From Malania oleifera (Eukaryota; Streptophyta; Magnoliopsida; Santalales; Ximeniaceae), in assembly GCF_029873635.1 (NCBI RefSeq), contig NC_080421.1, forward strand, positions 36,002,617 to 36,066,616: DNA of 64,000 bases, in the 5' to 3' direction. Positions 48,936 through 61,383 of the stretch are shown one piece after another. Below the pieces are notes generated by a model that was given only the letters and a program-made list of their open reading frames with translations, searched no databases and had not been told where the DNA came from. The first letter of the stretch is position 1. Every line of letters starts with the position of its first letter. Position numbers and translations under genes: made by a program.

Positions 48936-51254
48936 TGTAATGCCCCGAACCCTTAAACTCGGTCCGGTGCGTTATACCTGATAAAATCTTGATAATCCAT
49001 AAATAAATACATATGCAGCAAAAAGTATAACTATGATCCTCAATCATAATAATAAATACCAGAGTTCACAATTTTTATCCATAATCCATAATAACCATTC
49101 ATCACCTGTATTCTCATATATACACATATCTCCAAAAACATTCAATATTCACAAACATCAGTTTGTTCCACAACCATCCATATCTCAGAAGACTTAAAAC
49201 ATAAAATATAAAACATAACTTATATACCCATCCCAAAATATCATCAAACTGTTTATACCCTTTTCTCTTTTTATAAACCAAAAATGCTATATCCAACTTG
49301 AGCTCTCTAAGCTCGATCCATTGGAGGTCCAGAAAAAAATAAATTTGTATTCGGGTGAGACACATTTTAGTAAGGGAAGAAACAATATATTAAAATAGTA
49401 TGTGGTCAACATAAGATTCATAAATAACATATTAATATCATTTGCAAACCATTAACATAATTATGAAATCATTTTCTAAATCTAATCATACACATGCAAA
49501 GTATTTACCCACGAGACTACCCAAGGATAGGGGTAATTACCCGCCCATAAAAGTAGCACCCCTCTACTCTGATACATTAGGAAACCCAAAGGTCACAACT
49601 AAAGCATACTAGGGCACTCACCTTACTTAATAAGCCTTCAAGTGATAGATTAATCTCATACTCACACAGTTCATACAAAAATTTACCAACAAATTCCCCT
49701 CGAGAATAAGGAAATCTACTTGCCCATAAAAATAGTTTCCCCCTGCCCTAGTGCATTATACAGTCTACTGCTATATCTGATATTACTAGCGCACTCGCCT
49801 TTCTCAGCAAGCCCTCAGGAGAAGAGTTTGTCCTGTCCTAACGTAACATGTTCTACTAGTATAAATAGTGATAATACCCTAATACATTATTCTATTTGTC
49901 GTTATTCAACCATCCATATTCTGTTCATGTTCATAACTTTACCATTTCACTTTACGTAACCTTTCACATTTTACATCGTTCACATTTCACATTTCATGAC
50001 CATTTCATTCACATTTCTATTTCAATTTATTTTCATTTCATTCATTCATACTACAACTCCTTGTAGTTGTACATCATTTAGTCCCCATAGATATGCGCTA
50101 AATTTACTAACACAACTCCTTTTGGTAGTCATCAATTAGTCTACAACTCATTTCAACTATCATTGTATACATGGTTGCATTATCAAACACAAGCAACATA
50201 ATCCTTATAATATTTCAGCATTACCATCTACTCATGCCACACAATTTTGTAGTAAAATTCATACGTTGCCTGTAAAATAAGCTAACCAACATTTAACGTT
50301 TATATACAGAAAATATACCTTCATTTCTTACATAATTGTCCTAAAAAAATTTTCCACTCTCATCAATTAATTTTCACATATACATAGCTAAATAAGTAGC
50401 CCTGAGTTTAGAAAACATAATTTACATGGTTGATATTTTATACCCATGTGATAACATGTATACATATATATACGTAACATAGTCCATTTTAATATAATTC
50501 ATGAAAACCTAATTTAATGTATAAATTTCCCCTTGCTTGAATCCTTGAACTACACCAATAGGTATCTCAAATTGATACCTGTGATGTTCACTCGGACCCT
50601 AATTCTTTAATTAAATAAACCCTAAATAAACTACTATTTCTGCATTTTCTCAACTTATAAACCTTAAATAGACTTTTAAAAATCCAAAACTAAGAATGCA
50701 AACCCTTACCTCAACTTAGGAACATTTCTCAAAAAATTCGGTTTAGAAAACTGATCTGCTAGATATGTATAGAGTCTTCCCTAGAACACCGTGGCGATCT
50801 CCAATCATCAATTCGGGTTGAATCCAGGTCGGAAAGCCAGAGAGAAGGCGGAGGAACTTTTAGAGAGAGAAATAAAGGAAGGAAAGTAAGTTTCCTTCAT
50901 GTGGAAGCTTCCCTAAACCTTCTTATATTCGAATTTGCCACGTGGACTCGTCGACAAGATGATAGGACTAGTCGACAAACCATTGAAGAACACTCGTTGA
51001 CAAGGCCATGAGATCATCGACAAGTTTCACAACATCTCAAACCCTCTTGGTTAATCCTCGTCGATGAGACATGCATACTCAGCCACGAGACTCAAAAGAT
51101 CTCTTGTCAACGAGAAAAATTCAGCTCGTCGACGAGCACCTCCTTGTTTTTTTTTTTTTTTTTACAATTTATTTTCCCTTTATTTTATTTCACCTTTTCC
51201 TTTTTATTATCTTTCTTATTATTTTAAATGGTTGAAATTCTCTGAGTCGTTACA
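48936..51254 (-). repeat. 5' LTR of element A
   Basis: 2319 bp, from TGTAATGCCCC to CGTTACA. It is uninterrupted and so serves as the empty-site reference for the two insertions in the other LTR. It has many transitions relative to the 3' LTR, so the element is old. Confidence 0.9.
50921..51140 (-). promoter_or_regulatory. Palindrome cluster and TATA box in A LTR
   Basis: On the sense (minus) strand a series of CTCGTCGACGAG-like motifs runs from 51137 to about 50945, including a 14-base perfect palindrome at 51124-51137. The TATA-like GAATATAAGA (50930-50921) follows about 15 bases later. The split LTR keeps the same arrangement. This is the same layout as in F, though the LTRs are otherwise different. 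Confidence 0.6.
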
Positions 51255-53294
51255 TAGGGTCCGTCTAAGCAATAGCAAAACCCAACACAATTTATTTGAG
51301 TAGATACAACAAGCTCAGTATTTCCCAATAATTCACTATATTTAAACCATGCGCACAATCATAGTAAATTTAAATATAAGCATGCATGTGTAGGAATATA
51401 AGTGCAGAAAATTAAAAGCGAAGGGATCGGGGTTCGGCCAATACTGCCTACATCCTGCCTCAAGCTCACAAGCAAAAGGATTCCACTAATTGCTCGCTTA
51501 TGGGTGGAGTGACACCAATTACAATTCCCTCTTCATACTGGGTAAGGGAATACCCCAAGTCATATTACAAGGCTGACCCCAACCTTTAAAACCATGACTT
51601 AGAAAGGTGCACTTGGTTTTCCTAACCGGGTTTAAACCATCTAGTGCTCTCCTAACCGGGTCTAAGCAAATTTAGTGCTTAACCAAGTCTAAGCAATTTG
51701 GTGCATGTTACATACCAATGCAATCCTCTTCCGACCAAACTTTGAGAATAAAATAGTAATCAAATATTTGTGTATAAGAAACGTGCTTCTATAGTAAGCA
51801 AATGATGTACAACAATAAGCACAAACGCACTTACGTATGATATGAAGTAAAGCTCAATATGAGTATGGGTATTTTCTCAAATGTAATATTTGAGTAAAAT
51901 AAATATGACGATTGCTCAAAGATTTAAACCCTAACAAAAATTTTCTCCAAAAATTATTTCAATCAAGACGTAGGAGAACCAAGGGTTTTACTTTCAAAAT
52001 AATTTTGCATAAACAAGTGTAAGCTTTTGAAATCTATGTGCAAAAAAATTACCAAACAAGAATGTGTTCTCTAAAAATATTTATCAATAAAATATGTGGA
52101 AAAACCTCCAAGCTTACTCTCAAAAAGATTTCCAAACTTAAGATGTAAGTGAGAGTATATGCCTTTTCAAAGAATGAATGCCCAAATAAATTGTTCCTCC
52201 AATAACCCTCAAATGCAATCGATTTGCAAATGAAAGAGGTTTAGGAAACTCTAAAGCTCTCTTAAAAATAATTCTTCAAATGAAAACAAAGAGAGTATGA
52301 ATTAAAAGCATTGGGGATGAAGAAATAGCAAAAATGTTTTGAGAAGATTTTTTGGCTAATCTTCTTACTAATGTTGCTTATGAAGGGGGTATATATAGAG
52401 TTTGGGAGAATTTTGACTGTTAGGGACAAAACAGGAATAATACAAATTATTTAATGAAAAATTAACCATGTTTATCGTGGTAAAAATTCATTTTCTTAAG
52501 AGGTTCGGTCGACCGAACCAAGGCGTCGGTCAACTATCCTCTCACTGCACAATTTTGAATTTCAAAAGGGTTCTGTTTACCGAGCAAGGCATTGGTTGGC
52601 TGACCTAGGGCGATTTTCCTTTCCTTCGTGATTTCAATCGCCTAGCCTAAGGTTTGGTCTACTAGTCTTCAAAGGCCGGTCGGCCGAGGCAAATTTGAAC
52701 TAAAAGTTCAGTTTCCCAGGGATGGTAGAGAAGCCAAGTTTGAAGGTTGGTCGACCGTGGAAGTTATGTTCATTTTCTAGTCAGTCGGCCGAGGCATGGT
52801 CAACTATTTGACTTCTGGCTTTAAGTGTGTTCAGTTGACCGAGGTGATTTAAATAGGAAGGGTTTGGTCGGTCGAGACTTTTTAATTAAGCCTAAAAAAT
52901 GCAACATTGGTCAACCAAAGTCTTTGTAAATTTAATTTTGGCCTTATTTTTGACCCTAAATAATTTTATTGAAAATTTGTAGGTCCCTTATGGTCAGTTT
53001 ATGGTCATTTGAACTTTCAATCACATCATACATGTCATGTATTATTACAGTCCAAATTATAAAACAAAAAAAATGCATTTGCAATAAAATTCAAATGTCT
53101 TCTTGTCTTTTATTCTTTCGTCTTCATGGAATACGCCAACTTGTATGTGCTTTAAGTCATGTCTTGACTTCCACTTTCCTCTTCCATGTGTGTGTTATAA
53201 ATAATTGAAATATTCAAGTAATAGCCACACACATTCGATCCAAGTGTTTTGTCAGCATCAAAATAGGGATCAGACTCAAAAAGCCAATAGAAAA

Positions 53295-56200
53295 CATTGG
53301 ATTCTTCTCTATGTTAGGTTATTTGGTCTCCTCTACATCCTATTTCTTTTCTTTTTATTCACTTTATTATAATCTCCCATTGTGTTTGCCAATTTTTTAT
53401 TTATTGTAATCTCTATGTACTCAACTCAATTGACACATGGGGATTGAATGATCCAAAGTCTTACATAATTGTGGGTGCATAGACTTTGTTTTCTTAAACT
53501 ATTATTCGAGTTTCCTTTACTTTATTATTATTATTATTATTATTATTGTAAAATTCTACTTTTAAGGAATAGAATGGAATGAAATTAAAAATATAATAAA
53601 AATTATATAGGGTATAATAATTTAGGAAAAAGTCATTGTACAAAAAATTATGATATTTCATCCAACATGAAATAGGATAAGAAAGTTTGCCCCATTATGA
53701 AATATAGTAGTCATTGTTGTTTGCATAGCCATTTACTCTGAATCCTCATAGAAACAATTTTAGAAATAAGCATTCTATGAATGGAATACCCCTAAAATGA
53801 AAAATTATGACAGAACATGGCTTTGAATAAATTAAGACGTATTTATAAATGAAAAATGGAACAAGCTAACGCTGTCATTGCCATCAGTTATGCCATTAAC
53901 ATCATCCAGGGGCCTAGCTCTTGACTCTTGCCCGTTTGAAAAAAATTTTCCAGATTAATTAGGAAAACATCAGGAATTAATGGGAAAAGGAGCAAGTTAC
54001 AAGGGAAAGGGGCAACATGTATCTCAAGGGTTATGTGCTTGTGATTCTTTGTGTGAAATTATCCGCCCACGAAAGAATAGAATTACCAAATGCACCTATG
54101 ATTTTTGGAAAATTCTACTTACCACAAGAAAAGCATCACAAAAACAAATCACAAGTGATGTGACATCACATGACTTGTCAAAATTTATTGAGTGTGGAAA
54201 AGTTAAGTAATTTTAAGGAATGATGAGATGTCATGCCACTTGTGATTTTATTTTTCTTGTGATTAATAACAAAACTTATAATTTTTGTACATTTCACTTA
54301 ACCAAACGTTGGAATTTGGTATTCTCCTTGCACATTTTAAGAAACTTCTTAAACATCCATGAATCAAATGTCTCCTTATAGTACAAGATGCATTAGTAAA
54401 ATAAAACAATTTTATTGATGAGTTGATAGCAATCATAGGAAGAGCATTTTGACCCCATGTATAGACTGCATAATTTTACAATTTCTCATAGTTTATTTTT
54501 TCTTAATTGTGGAGATGAAAATGAAACCATCAAGAAAAATTGCTGACATTGCGTTTAGGAGTATGCATTTTGGGTTGTGGATTTGAATTAAGGTAGATTT
54601 GGCCAAAATTGAATATAACTTCATATTACATATTATTCAAATTCACACAACTTTAAATTTAAGATCTCTACCTTAAATTTTGTGTACATTTTTTTTTTTT
54701 TGGACACGGCTTGGAGGAAATATAAGAATGTGTATGTGTGTGTGTATTTTCTCTTGTTTATTTATTTATTTATTTTTTAAATGAAATATTTGACTTTACT
54801 TTTTTTCTTTTCTTTTGTGCTGTACTTGACTTCTTGGGTTATCTTTTGACTTCATTTATTTTCATAATTTCTTTCACTTGCTCTACATTTTGAAGGACTG
54901 ATCATCCATTTGCTTGTTGGTACCCAACAATTTGGCATTACCTACGCCATTATTGTGCATTTCAAAAAGCTTTTGCTATGTTTGATTCATGGAGGGTAAT
55001 AAAATAGGAATATAGTATAATAAAAAAAGTTAAAGGAAGAGAGTAACAAAAATTTAATGGCAAATTTGATTTTATTCCATTCAATTAATATGTAATTACA
55101 ATTTTCAATTTTATATTGCAAGTGATATTTTGACTACACATGAGAACGGTATTTGGGAAACTTTTTTTTTTTAATCTTGTATTTGTGTTGGACCTTTAAA
55201 AAAAAAAAAAATATTTCAACTTCATAAGTGAAAATTCAAAGTTTGTATCTTGGTGTATTTTGTTAAACTATTAATATTTTTTTAATAGTTATTGACTTCA
55301 AATTCATTTTGGACTATATGAATTTTTTTTACTGAACTTAGGAGGAATGCTCTGACAGGCCATGCCTTGTTTGACTTCTTTCTTTGTTCTAACATTTTAA
55401 TAAAAACTTTTATTTATAAATGTTTAACCCATAATTTGGAAATACAAATTTAAGATTGTAAACTCAAAGTTTTGTGAATTAGACAAATATAAAAAACTTA
55501 TAGAAATTTTATATAAATAAATCCATGTGATTTCAAATTCACAATTTTAAATTTGTGTTTACAAGTGTAATATTGTTAATGGATAATTTCTAATATGTGA
55601 CTTAAAATAAAAAATTTCATCTATTAAATGAGCAGTAGTATGTAATTTCATGACAAATTATTTATTTATTTATTTTTTCAAGCCAAGTTTCAATCTTAGG
55701 CATTCAAACAACTTTTTATTTTTTTTTCTATTATTGTCATTTTGCATAATGGCCTTTCTTTATGGACTAAGTCGTAAAGTTCTATGTATTAAAAAAGAAT
55801 TTTTAAATTGAAAAAATCAATGTCAAATTCAATGGAGGCATGGAGGTTATTAGTTTCTAATTTTTAAAATTTTAACATTCTATATTTGTAATGTCAAGTT
55901 AAAATTCGATGGCTGGCTCTACTAAGACGAACAAATTGACAAAGAAAAAATCTAAATAATAAATTATAAGAACGTAAAGTAAATTTAGCCCATTAAGTCA
56001 AAAATAATTTTTATTTTTTGGTAGCTACAGTTCTCTATCTCAAATTCTTTATTATTTTATAGTAAAATTTGAAATTTAAATAAACAATTCATAACAAATG
56101 GTTGCACCGTCAAAGAAATTTCAAATGTTCACTTTATTTTTACCTTTCAACATAAACTATGTATATATATGCATTGGAATGACCGCAACTACTACCATAC

Positions 56201-56444
56201 TCTTTTGATCTAACGAGTGCAATGGTAAAAATGCGTTATTTTATATTCATTATTCAACATGTCACTTAGGAACCTTATTCTTGCCTTACATCATCCCACC
56301 TTCCTATTTGGCATGTCTAAAACAATTTGTACACCAAAGCTTTTTTTTTTTTTTTGCTTTTTGATAGTTTTATTAAAGAGAATGTAAGGCTAAATATATT
56401 AGCTTAACAAGAGATTATAAAGTGTTTCAATTATATAACACATC
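53295..56444. other. AT-rich spacer without recognisable gene
   Basis: Sequence that flanked the target of D copy no. 1 on the right. It contains (TTA)n at about 53522-53547, several A/T runs and the MITE-like inverted repeat listed separately. No open frame has a recognisable domain; the longest (53980-54210) runs into the inverted repeat. Confidence 0.6.
54123..54261. mobile_element. MITE-like inverted repeat, 139 bp
   Basis: The left end CACAAGAAAAGCATCACAAA and the reverse complement of the right end, CACAAGAAAAATAAAATCAC, pair over about 40-45 bases with small gaps. Shared blocks are CACAAGAAAA, AAATCACAAGTG and TGACATC. The element could fold almost completely. The flanks TTAC and ATTAA might hold a TA- or TTA-type duplication, but none is certain. 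It carries no transposase and is non-autonomous if a MITE. Confidence 0.55.
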
Positions 56445-56704
56445 TGTTGTGGAAATTGAATGCAAAGCTGAATAAAACGATCTTATAACGCAGCACTCAA
56501 CGGTGAATAATACAGAAACAATACAATCACGTATATTATATGAAAACAATAACAAAGACAAAGAATTACATGGTTTGACAATGCCTAAATTCACGGGAGC
56601 AATCAAAAATAATTTCTTACTATGTTGTGTCCAAGACACGAACTCGGTTACAAATACATCATATACAACGTATAAAGGTTTCTCAGAGGTTTTCCCTCCA
56701 AACC

Positions 56705-59700
56705 TATTGACTATATGAGTCTGGTTTCGTTTTGATTATGACAAAACCAATGTTTCTCACTTGTACACTGAGCTTCTTGAACAAGTTCATTCTTAGCATG
56801 CACTGATGGTAGAAACTCAAGGAAGTCATACGGACCTTAAAGATCATGTTGGAATTGGTGTATTCCCAAGAGGGACGGGTGAATTGGAATTTTAAAATTT
56901 ATTCCTAGGTATGTCCAAATATCAGTAATACACAACTTAGGGTCTTTCTAATCATATACCAATTACGCAGATAATGATATGCAGAAATTAAATCATACGC
57001 AGCATTCACAATCTAATGAAAATAACATACATATGCAGTAAATAAATTTACGGAATTATAAAGTAGACACACGATATATTATCGTAATTCAGCCAATACT
57101 GCCTATGTCCCCGCCTCAGCTCGCAAGCACGAGAATTACCACTATTGCTCACTTAACGGGTGGAGCGGCATCGGTTACAACCAGGTCAAATTCACAGGGC
57201 TGACCTCAACCTTTATACACTTTCCTTGCGAGATGGAGAAGACCCTACTGATTTTTACAGGCTAGATCAATGCCTCCTCAGGCCATGCCTCTAAAACAAA
57301 TAAACTTTTTCGTACAATGAAAAGTGCTTCTAACACAAGCAGATTTGTACAACAATTCAGCACAATATAATCAATGCACACCAACAATGTAAGAACTATA
57401 AGTTCAGTGTTATATGTGCGCAATCAACACTCAAAGTAATGTCTATATTCAATCAAGTGCAATGAGTGTATTAACAAGCTAATCTTTGAAACTACGTAAG
57501 ATGTATATCTCAATCACAACTTAGGATTTCAAAGATTTTCACCAACTGTAATCAAAATATCTCAAAAATATTTTCTCAATATTCAAGCACAAAGAGATAT
57601 TCAAAAGTAAGCTTGTGAAAAACGATCTATATTCAATCAAGTGCAATGAGTGTATCAACAAGCTAGTCTTTGAAACTACGTAAGATGTATATCTTATTCA
57701 CAACTTAGGATTTCAAAGATTTTCACCAATTGTAATCAAAATATCTCAAAAATATTTTCTCAATATTCAAGCACAAAGAGATATTCAAAAGTAAGCTTGT
57801 GAAAAATAATTTTTTCTCAAACAAAAACACAAGCTAAGGTGTCTTGCAATTTGAATGCCAAGACCCACAAGCTTTAAGTTTTCCCACACAAAAAATATAT
57901 TAAATTAAATCTAGAGGGAAAACTATGCTCAACTCTCAATCTCAAAATCAAGCAAACAATAAATGCAATGAGAGTTTTTAACAACAACAAACAATGAATA
58001 ATCCCTCGAGGATATTCTCATAATGCTAGATTTCTCAAAAGAATAGTAATATGTGAGTGTATAGACTTTGTATGAAAGAATGGACTTTGAAAAATTTCAG
58101 AGGATTTGTAGCTAATCAAATTGTTAATCCATTGCTAATATAAGTAAATGAATTCATATATATAGGCAGAGCCAAAATTATAACCGTTGGGGATACATAA
58201 GGAATAATTAAATTTTTTTAAAATGGGTTTTAGAAAATCAACCTAGTTTAACCCCATCTAACTATGGTAAAATTTAAGCCAACCAGAGAGTTTCGGTCGA
58301 CCAAGTCGTATGTTCGGTCACTCGAATAGACACAAACAGAAAAGGTGATTTTTGAAGTTCGGGTGCCTAAATAAGGATTCAGTTTGCTAACCAAGGTGAT
58401 TTTCCAATCTGTTCGAGGTTCGGTCACTTGGTTTCAAGTTCGATCTGTCGAACTTGAACATTTGGTCGCATGGGGTATTCTGAACGTTGGGCGCCCCAGT
58501 TGGTGGAAAAAGTAAGGACTTCAGTTCAGTCAGCCGTGGACACTCAGTTCATGCTGAGTTTGGTCGCCCAAAGTCAGGTAAACCTTTTGACCATTCAACC
58601 GTTCGGTTGACCAAGGTGTTTTGAACACCAAATTTCGGTTGCCTGAAACCTTACAATATTAGTTTTTAAGTCATGTATTTAAAAATTGATTTCCCCTGAA
58701 AGCATATATGAAAATGGAGACTTTCCTAAGTACTATTGCAAGGACCTAGGGTGGGTCTTTTCTAAGGCCTTTTCAAGTACGCCTAAAAACCTGGCGTTGG
58801 TCGACCAAAGTTAGCCCTAAAGTTATTTGATTAACCTACGGTCTGTCTACAACATTACTGAGCTTACGGATCCTACTTCCATGATATGCACTAATTATTA
58901 CAGACCATGGCATATAAAATATTATAGACCCGAATGAATGAAATATAAATTACAATCAATAAACATTTCGGTCTTCATTTTTCTTTGAGTCTCCATATAC
59001 ACCATATGATATTGCCAATTCATGTAAGACTCAACGTGCACACAAACTCAGCAAACATTAAAAACCTTATATTTGTCATCATAAAAAACGAGATAGGACT
59101 CAAAAAGTCAACAAATCATGTTTCATATATGGCATCTGGAGAAGCAAAAGAATGAATACCTTTCTATTATTGTAATTTGCATTCAATTTTACTTGGTCTG
59201 TAATATAATATGGTCTGTAATAACTGCATCACATGCATGATAGGACTAAATACTCAAAAGGCCATAGATTAACCCTTAGGTCCCTACACATCAATTGCAC
59301 AAATCCTCTATAAACTCACAAGTCATGTCTATGCAATCAGAGGTGAACTTAAATAAAAAAACATGACATATTTCTTAAGTTTGAAAAGGCTTCGGGCGAC
59401 CAAAGCTAGCGCGTTAAAAACACCTCGGTTAACTGAATACGTAGAAAGTCAACATGTTGACTAAGGCATGGGCAACCGAACCGAAATTGAACTAAACATC
59501 CACGGTCAACCATCCTCAAAAGCTTACCTTTCTACCATCCCCGAGCGCCTGAATACTCAATTCAAAAATACCTCGGGCGACAAAATTATCATGTTCAGCA
59601 GACAGAATTGTGAACCGAGCAACCGAACCTCTAGTGGTTTGGAAAATTGCCTTGGCTTCAGCCAACCAAACTTAACCTTGGGCTACCCAAACCAAAAACT

Positions 59701-61122
59701 GAACTTTTCTATCTGTGTCTGTTCGATTAATCGGCCCTAAGGACCGAGCGACCGAATCTCTCGGGTTGCCTTATTTTTAACTGCAGTAATTAGGGGTAAA
59801 TTGGGTAAAATTGCAATTAAACATTGTCTAATATTCCCAACAGGTACCCAACAATCAAAATTCAAGGGCACCCTATATAAACCTCTCATTTGACTCAATT
59901 AGTAAGATATTAGCAAAAGTGATTAGCAAATTTCCTCTCAAATTTTTATACTTCTTTTGCTATATAATTTGCATTCCAAGCACATATTTTTTTAATACTC
60001 TCTTTGATACTCACTTGAAAATATCTTTTTGAAATAGAGAGTTTATCCTTCTTGTTCCCTTCTTTTGCAAATCAATTGCAATATTGAAGGGAGTTGATTG
60101 TGGTTATTGTGTGCATCTTCAAATCATTATCTCTTGGCAAATACTCTCACATACTCATACGTTTTTAAAATCTATTTTTGAGAGTTCTTGCTTGTTTGAT
60201 CTTTCCCATAATATTTCTTATACAAATATTTGATTGGGAAGTTCTTGTTTTTGGCTTGCTAGTCTTGGCATTCAAATTGCAAGATTTGAAATCTTGTATA
60301 TAATCTTTGATATTGTTTTTGCAAGTCTTAATCCAGAATATCTATTGTGCTTTACATTTAGAACATCTTTGTGATATTTGATTTGGGTTGTGTTAAACTT
60401 CATTTGATTATTCGTTCGTTGAATATAATATCTTGTATCAAAGGTTGCACTCTCACATATACATACACTCTCACATCTTAGAGAGTTCACATGTTGAATC
60501 TCACTTGAGCATTAAATTCATATCATCTGTGAGTGCACATATTTGGTTCATATTGTTGTACAAGTTTGCTTGTGTTAGAAGCACCTTTACTTGTACAAAA
60601 AAAGCTTATTTTATTGTAATCCAGGCATGGCCTGAGGTGAGAATTCTCCACCCCTTAAGGAATGTTAGGGCCTTCTCCACCCCATAAAGAGAGTTTGTAA
60701 AGGTTGAGGTAAGTCATGATAATTTGACCTAGTGTTGTAACTGGTGTCGTTCCACCCGTTAAGTGAGCATTAGTGGTAATCCTTGGGCTTGCGAGCTGAG
60801 GTCGGTACGTAGGCACGTTTTCCGAACCCCGATAACATATTCAGTGTCACTTTTACTTTTCTTACTTTATATTCCGCTTCTTGCTTGATTTAATCTCTTT
60901 GCTGAATATACTGCATGTTTGGTTGACACGTAATTATAATTGATTGAGAGATACTGGAACTATGTTGCATGTGCTGAAAATAGAGTGATTTATCATCTTT
61001 GCAACTTCATATGTATTTAGACTGCCCCTAGGTTGTGCATTGTTGCTGCTAGCTTAGATAAACTTAGGAAGAATTCTTAAATCTCCAATTCACCCCCTTT
61101 TAGAATTGCACCAAAGTCAACA
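56705..61122 (+). mobile_element. D-family solo LTR no. 3, split by copy no. 4
   Basis: Pieces 56705-56846 (TATTGACTATATGAGTC) and 59114-61122 (ending AAAGTCAACA), about 2.15 kb joined, with a perfect TSD AAACC (56700-56704 / 61123-61127). Sense is plus: GGTCGACC-type motifs at 59390-59762, TATA-like CCTATATAAACC at about 59867, U5 phrase GGTACGTAGGCACG at about 60804 and CCAATTCACCCCC near the end. It is inserted in the 3' LTR of copia G. No interior. Confidence 0.85.
56847..59113 (-). mobile_element. D-family solo LTR no. 4, inverted inside copy no. 3
   Basis: 2267 bp from TGTTGGAATTGG to AAAAAGTCAACA, with probable TSD GATCA (56842-56846) / AATCA (59114-59118). Sense is minus. It contains an internal direct duplication of about 180 bp (from about 57437 and 57624, each with AATCAAGTGCAATGAGTGTA) and the motif cluster at about 58279-58640 upstream of a TATA-like box. 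With copy no. 3 it forms a long inverted repeat. Confidence 0.85.
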
Positions 61123-61383
61123 AAACCCCAACCAACCTAATGTCCCAATTCAAATTTGAAAATATGCACTGAGTTCCCAAACCAAGCCGTCAATAGTTTG
61201 CAGACATACTATCGATGGTTTAATACTAAGAGCAAAACCTCTCTGAATTCTGAACCAAACTGTCGATGGATATAGGAAAAATCTTCAATGGTTTCCTCAG
61301 CAAACTCGAGCATACTATTTTCACCATGTTTTCACCTTGTGCATGCCTTCCACTCACAATATAAGCCACATATCCCAAAAATA

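Larger units (their letters stand above)
25830..51254 (-). mobile_element. Tekay-type Ty3/gypsy element A, internally deleted
   Basis: The LTRs begin TGTAAYGCCC and end CGTTACA, with a perfect TSD TAGGG (25825-25829 / 51255-51259). The right LTR (48936-51254) is the 5' LTR. Next to it is the PBS (minus strand TGGTATCAGAGC, 48932-48921, initiator Met type), then gag, then the polypurine tract beside the left LTR at 47285-47302. The interior is only about 1.65 kb: gag is kept, while RT, RNase H, integrase and chromodomain are absent. The left LTR received the Athila-type element and later a D solo LTR. Confidence 0.9.
25723..53289 (-). mobile_element. D-family solo LTR no. 1, split by the central nest
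   Basis: Left piece 25723-25829 (TGATGGAATTGGTGTATTCC) and right piece 51260-53289 (ending CAAAAAGCCAATA) align end to end with D copies 44903-47038, 56705-61122 and 56847-59113. The TSD is perfect: GAAAA (25718-25722 / 53290-53294). The joined LTR is about 2.1 kb. Sense is minus, from the U5-type phrase (GTAGGCAGTATTGGCCGAACC on minus, about 51437-51457) and a TATA-like box at about 52389-52398 downstream of a GGTCGACC cluster (52500-52930) that includes an 18-base perfect palindrome at 52502-52519. No interior is attached. A run of 13 G lies at 25748-25760. Confidence 0.88.
56445..61380 (-). repeat. 3' LTR of copia element G, split by D solo LTRs
   Basis: Pieces 56445-56704 and 61128-61380, about 513 bp joined. 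The minus strand starts near TTTTTGGGATATGTGG after the polypurine tract. It contains a U5 phrase GCTCCCGTGAATTTAGGCAT (near 56598) and ends CACAACA at 56445. The edges rest on these features, as no second LTR of G is available in the window. Confidence 0.6.

Noticed and set aside
61123..61140. CCCCAACCAACC next to the D LTR as a polypurine tract of a D element
   Set aside because: The sense of this D LTR is plus and the pol beside it is minus-strand copia G. A perfect TSD AAACC shows a solo LTR insertion instead.
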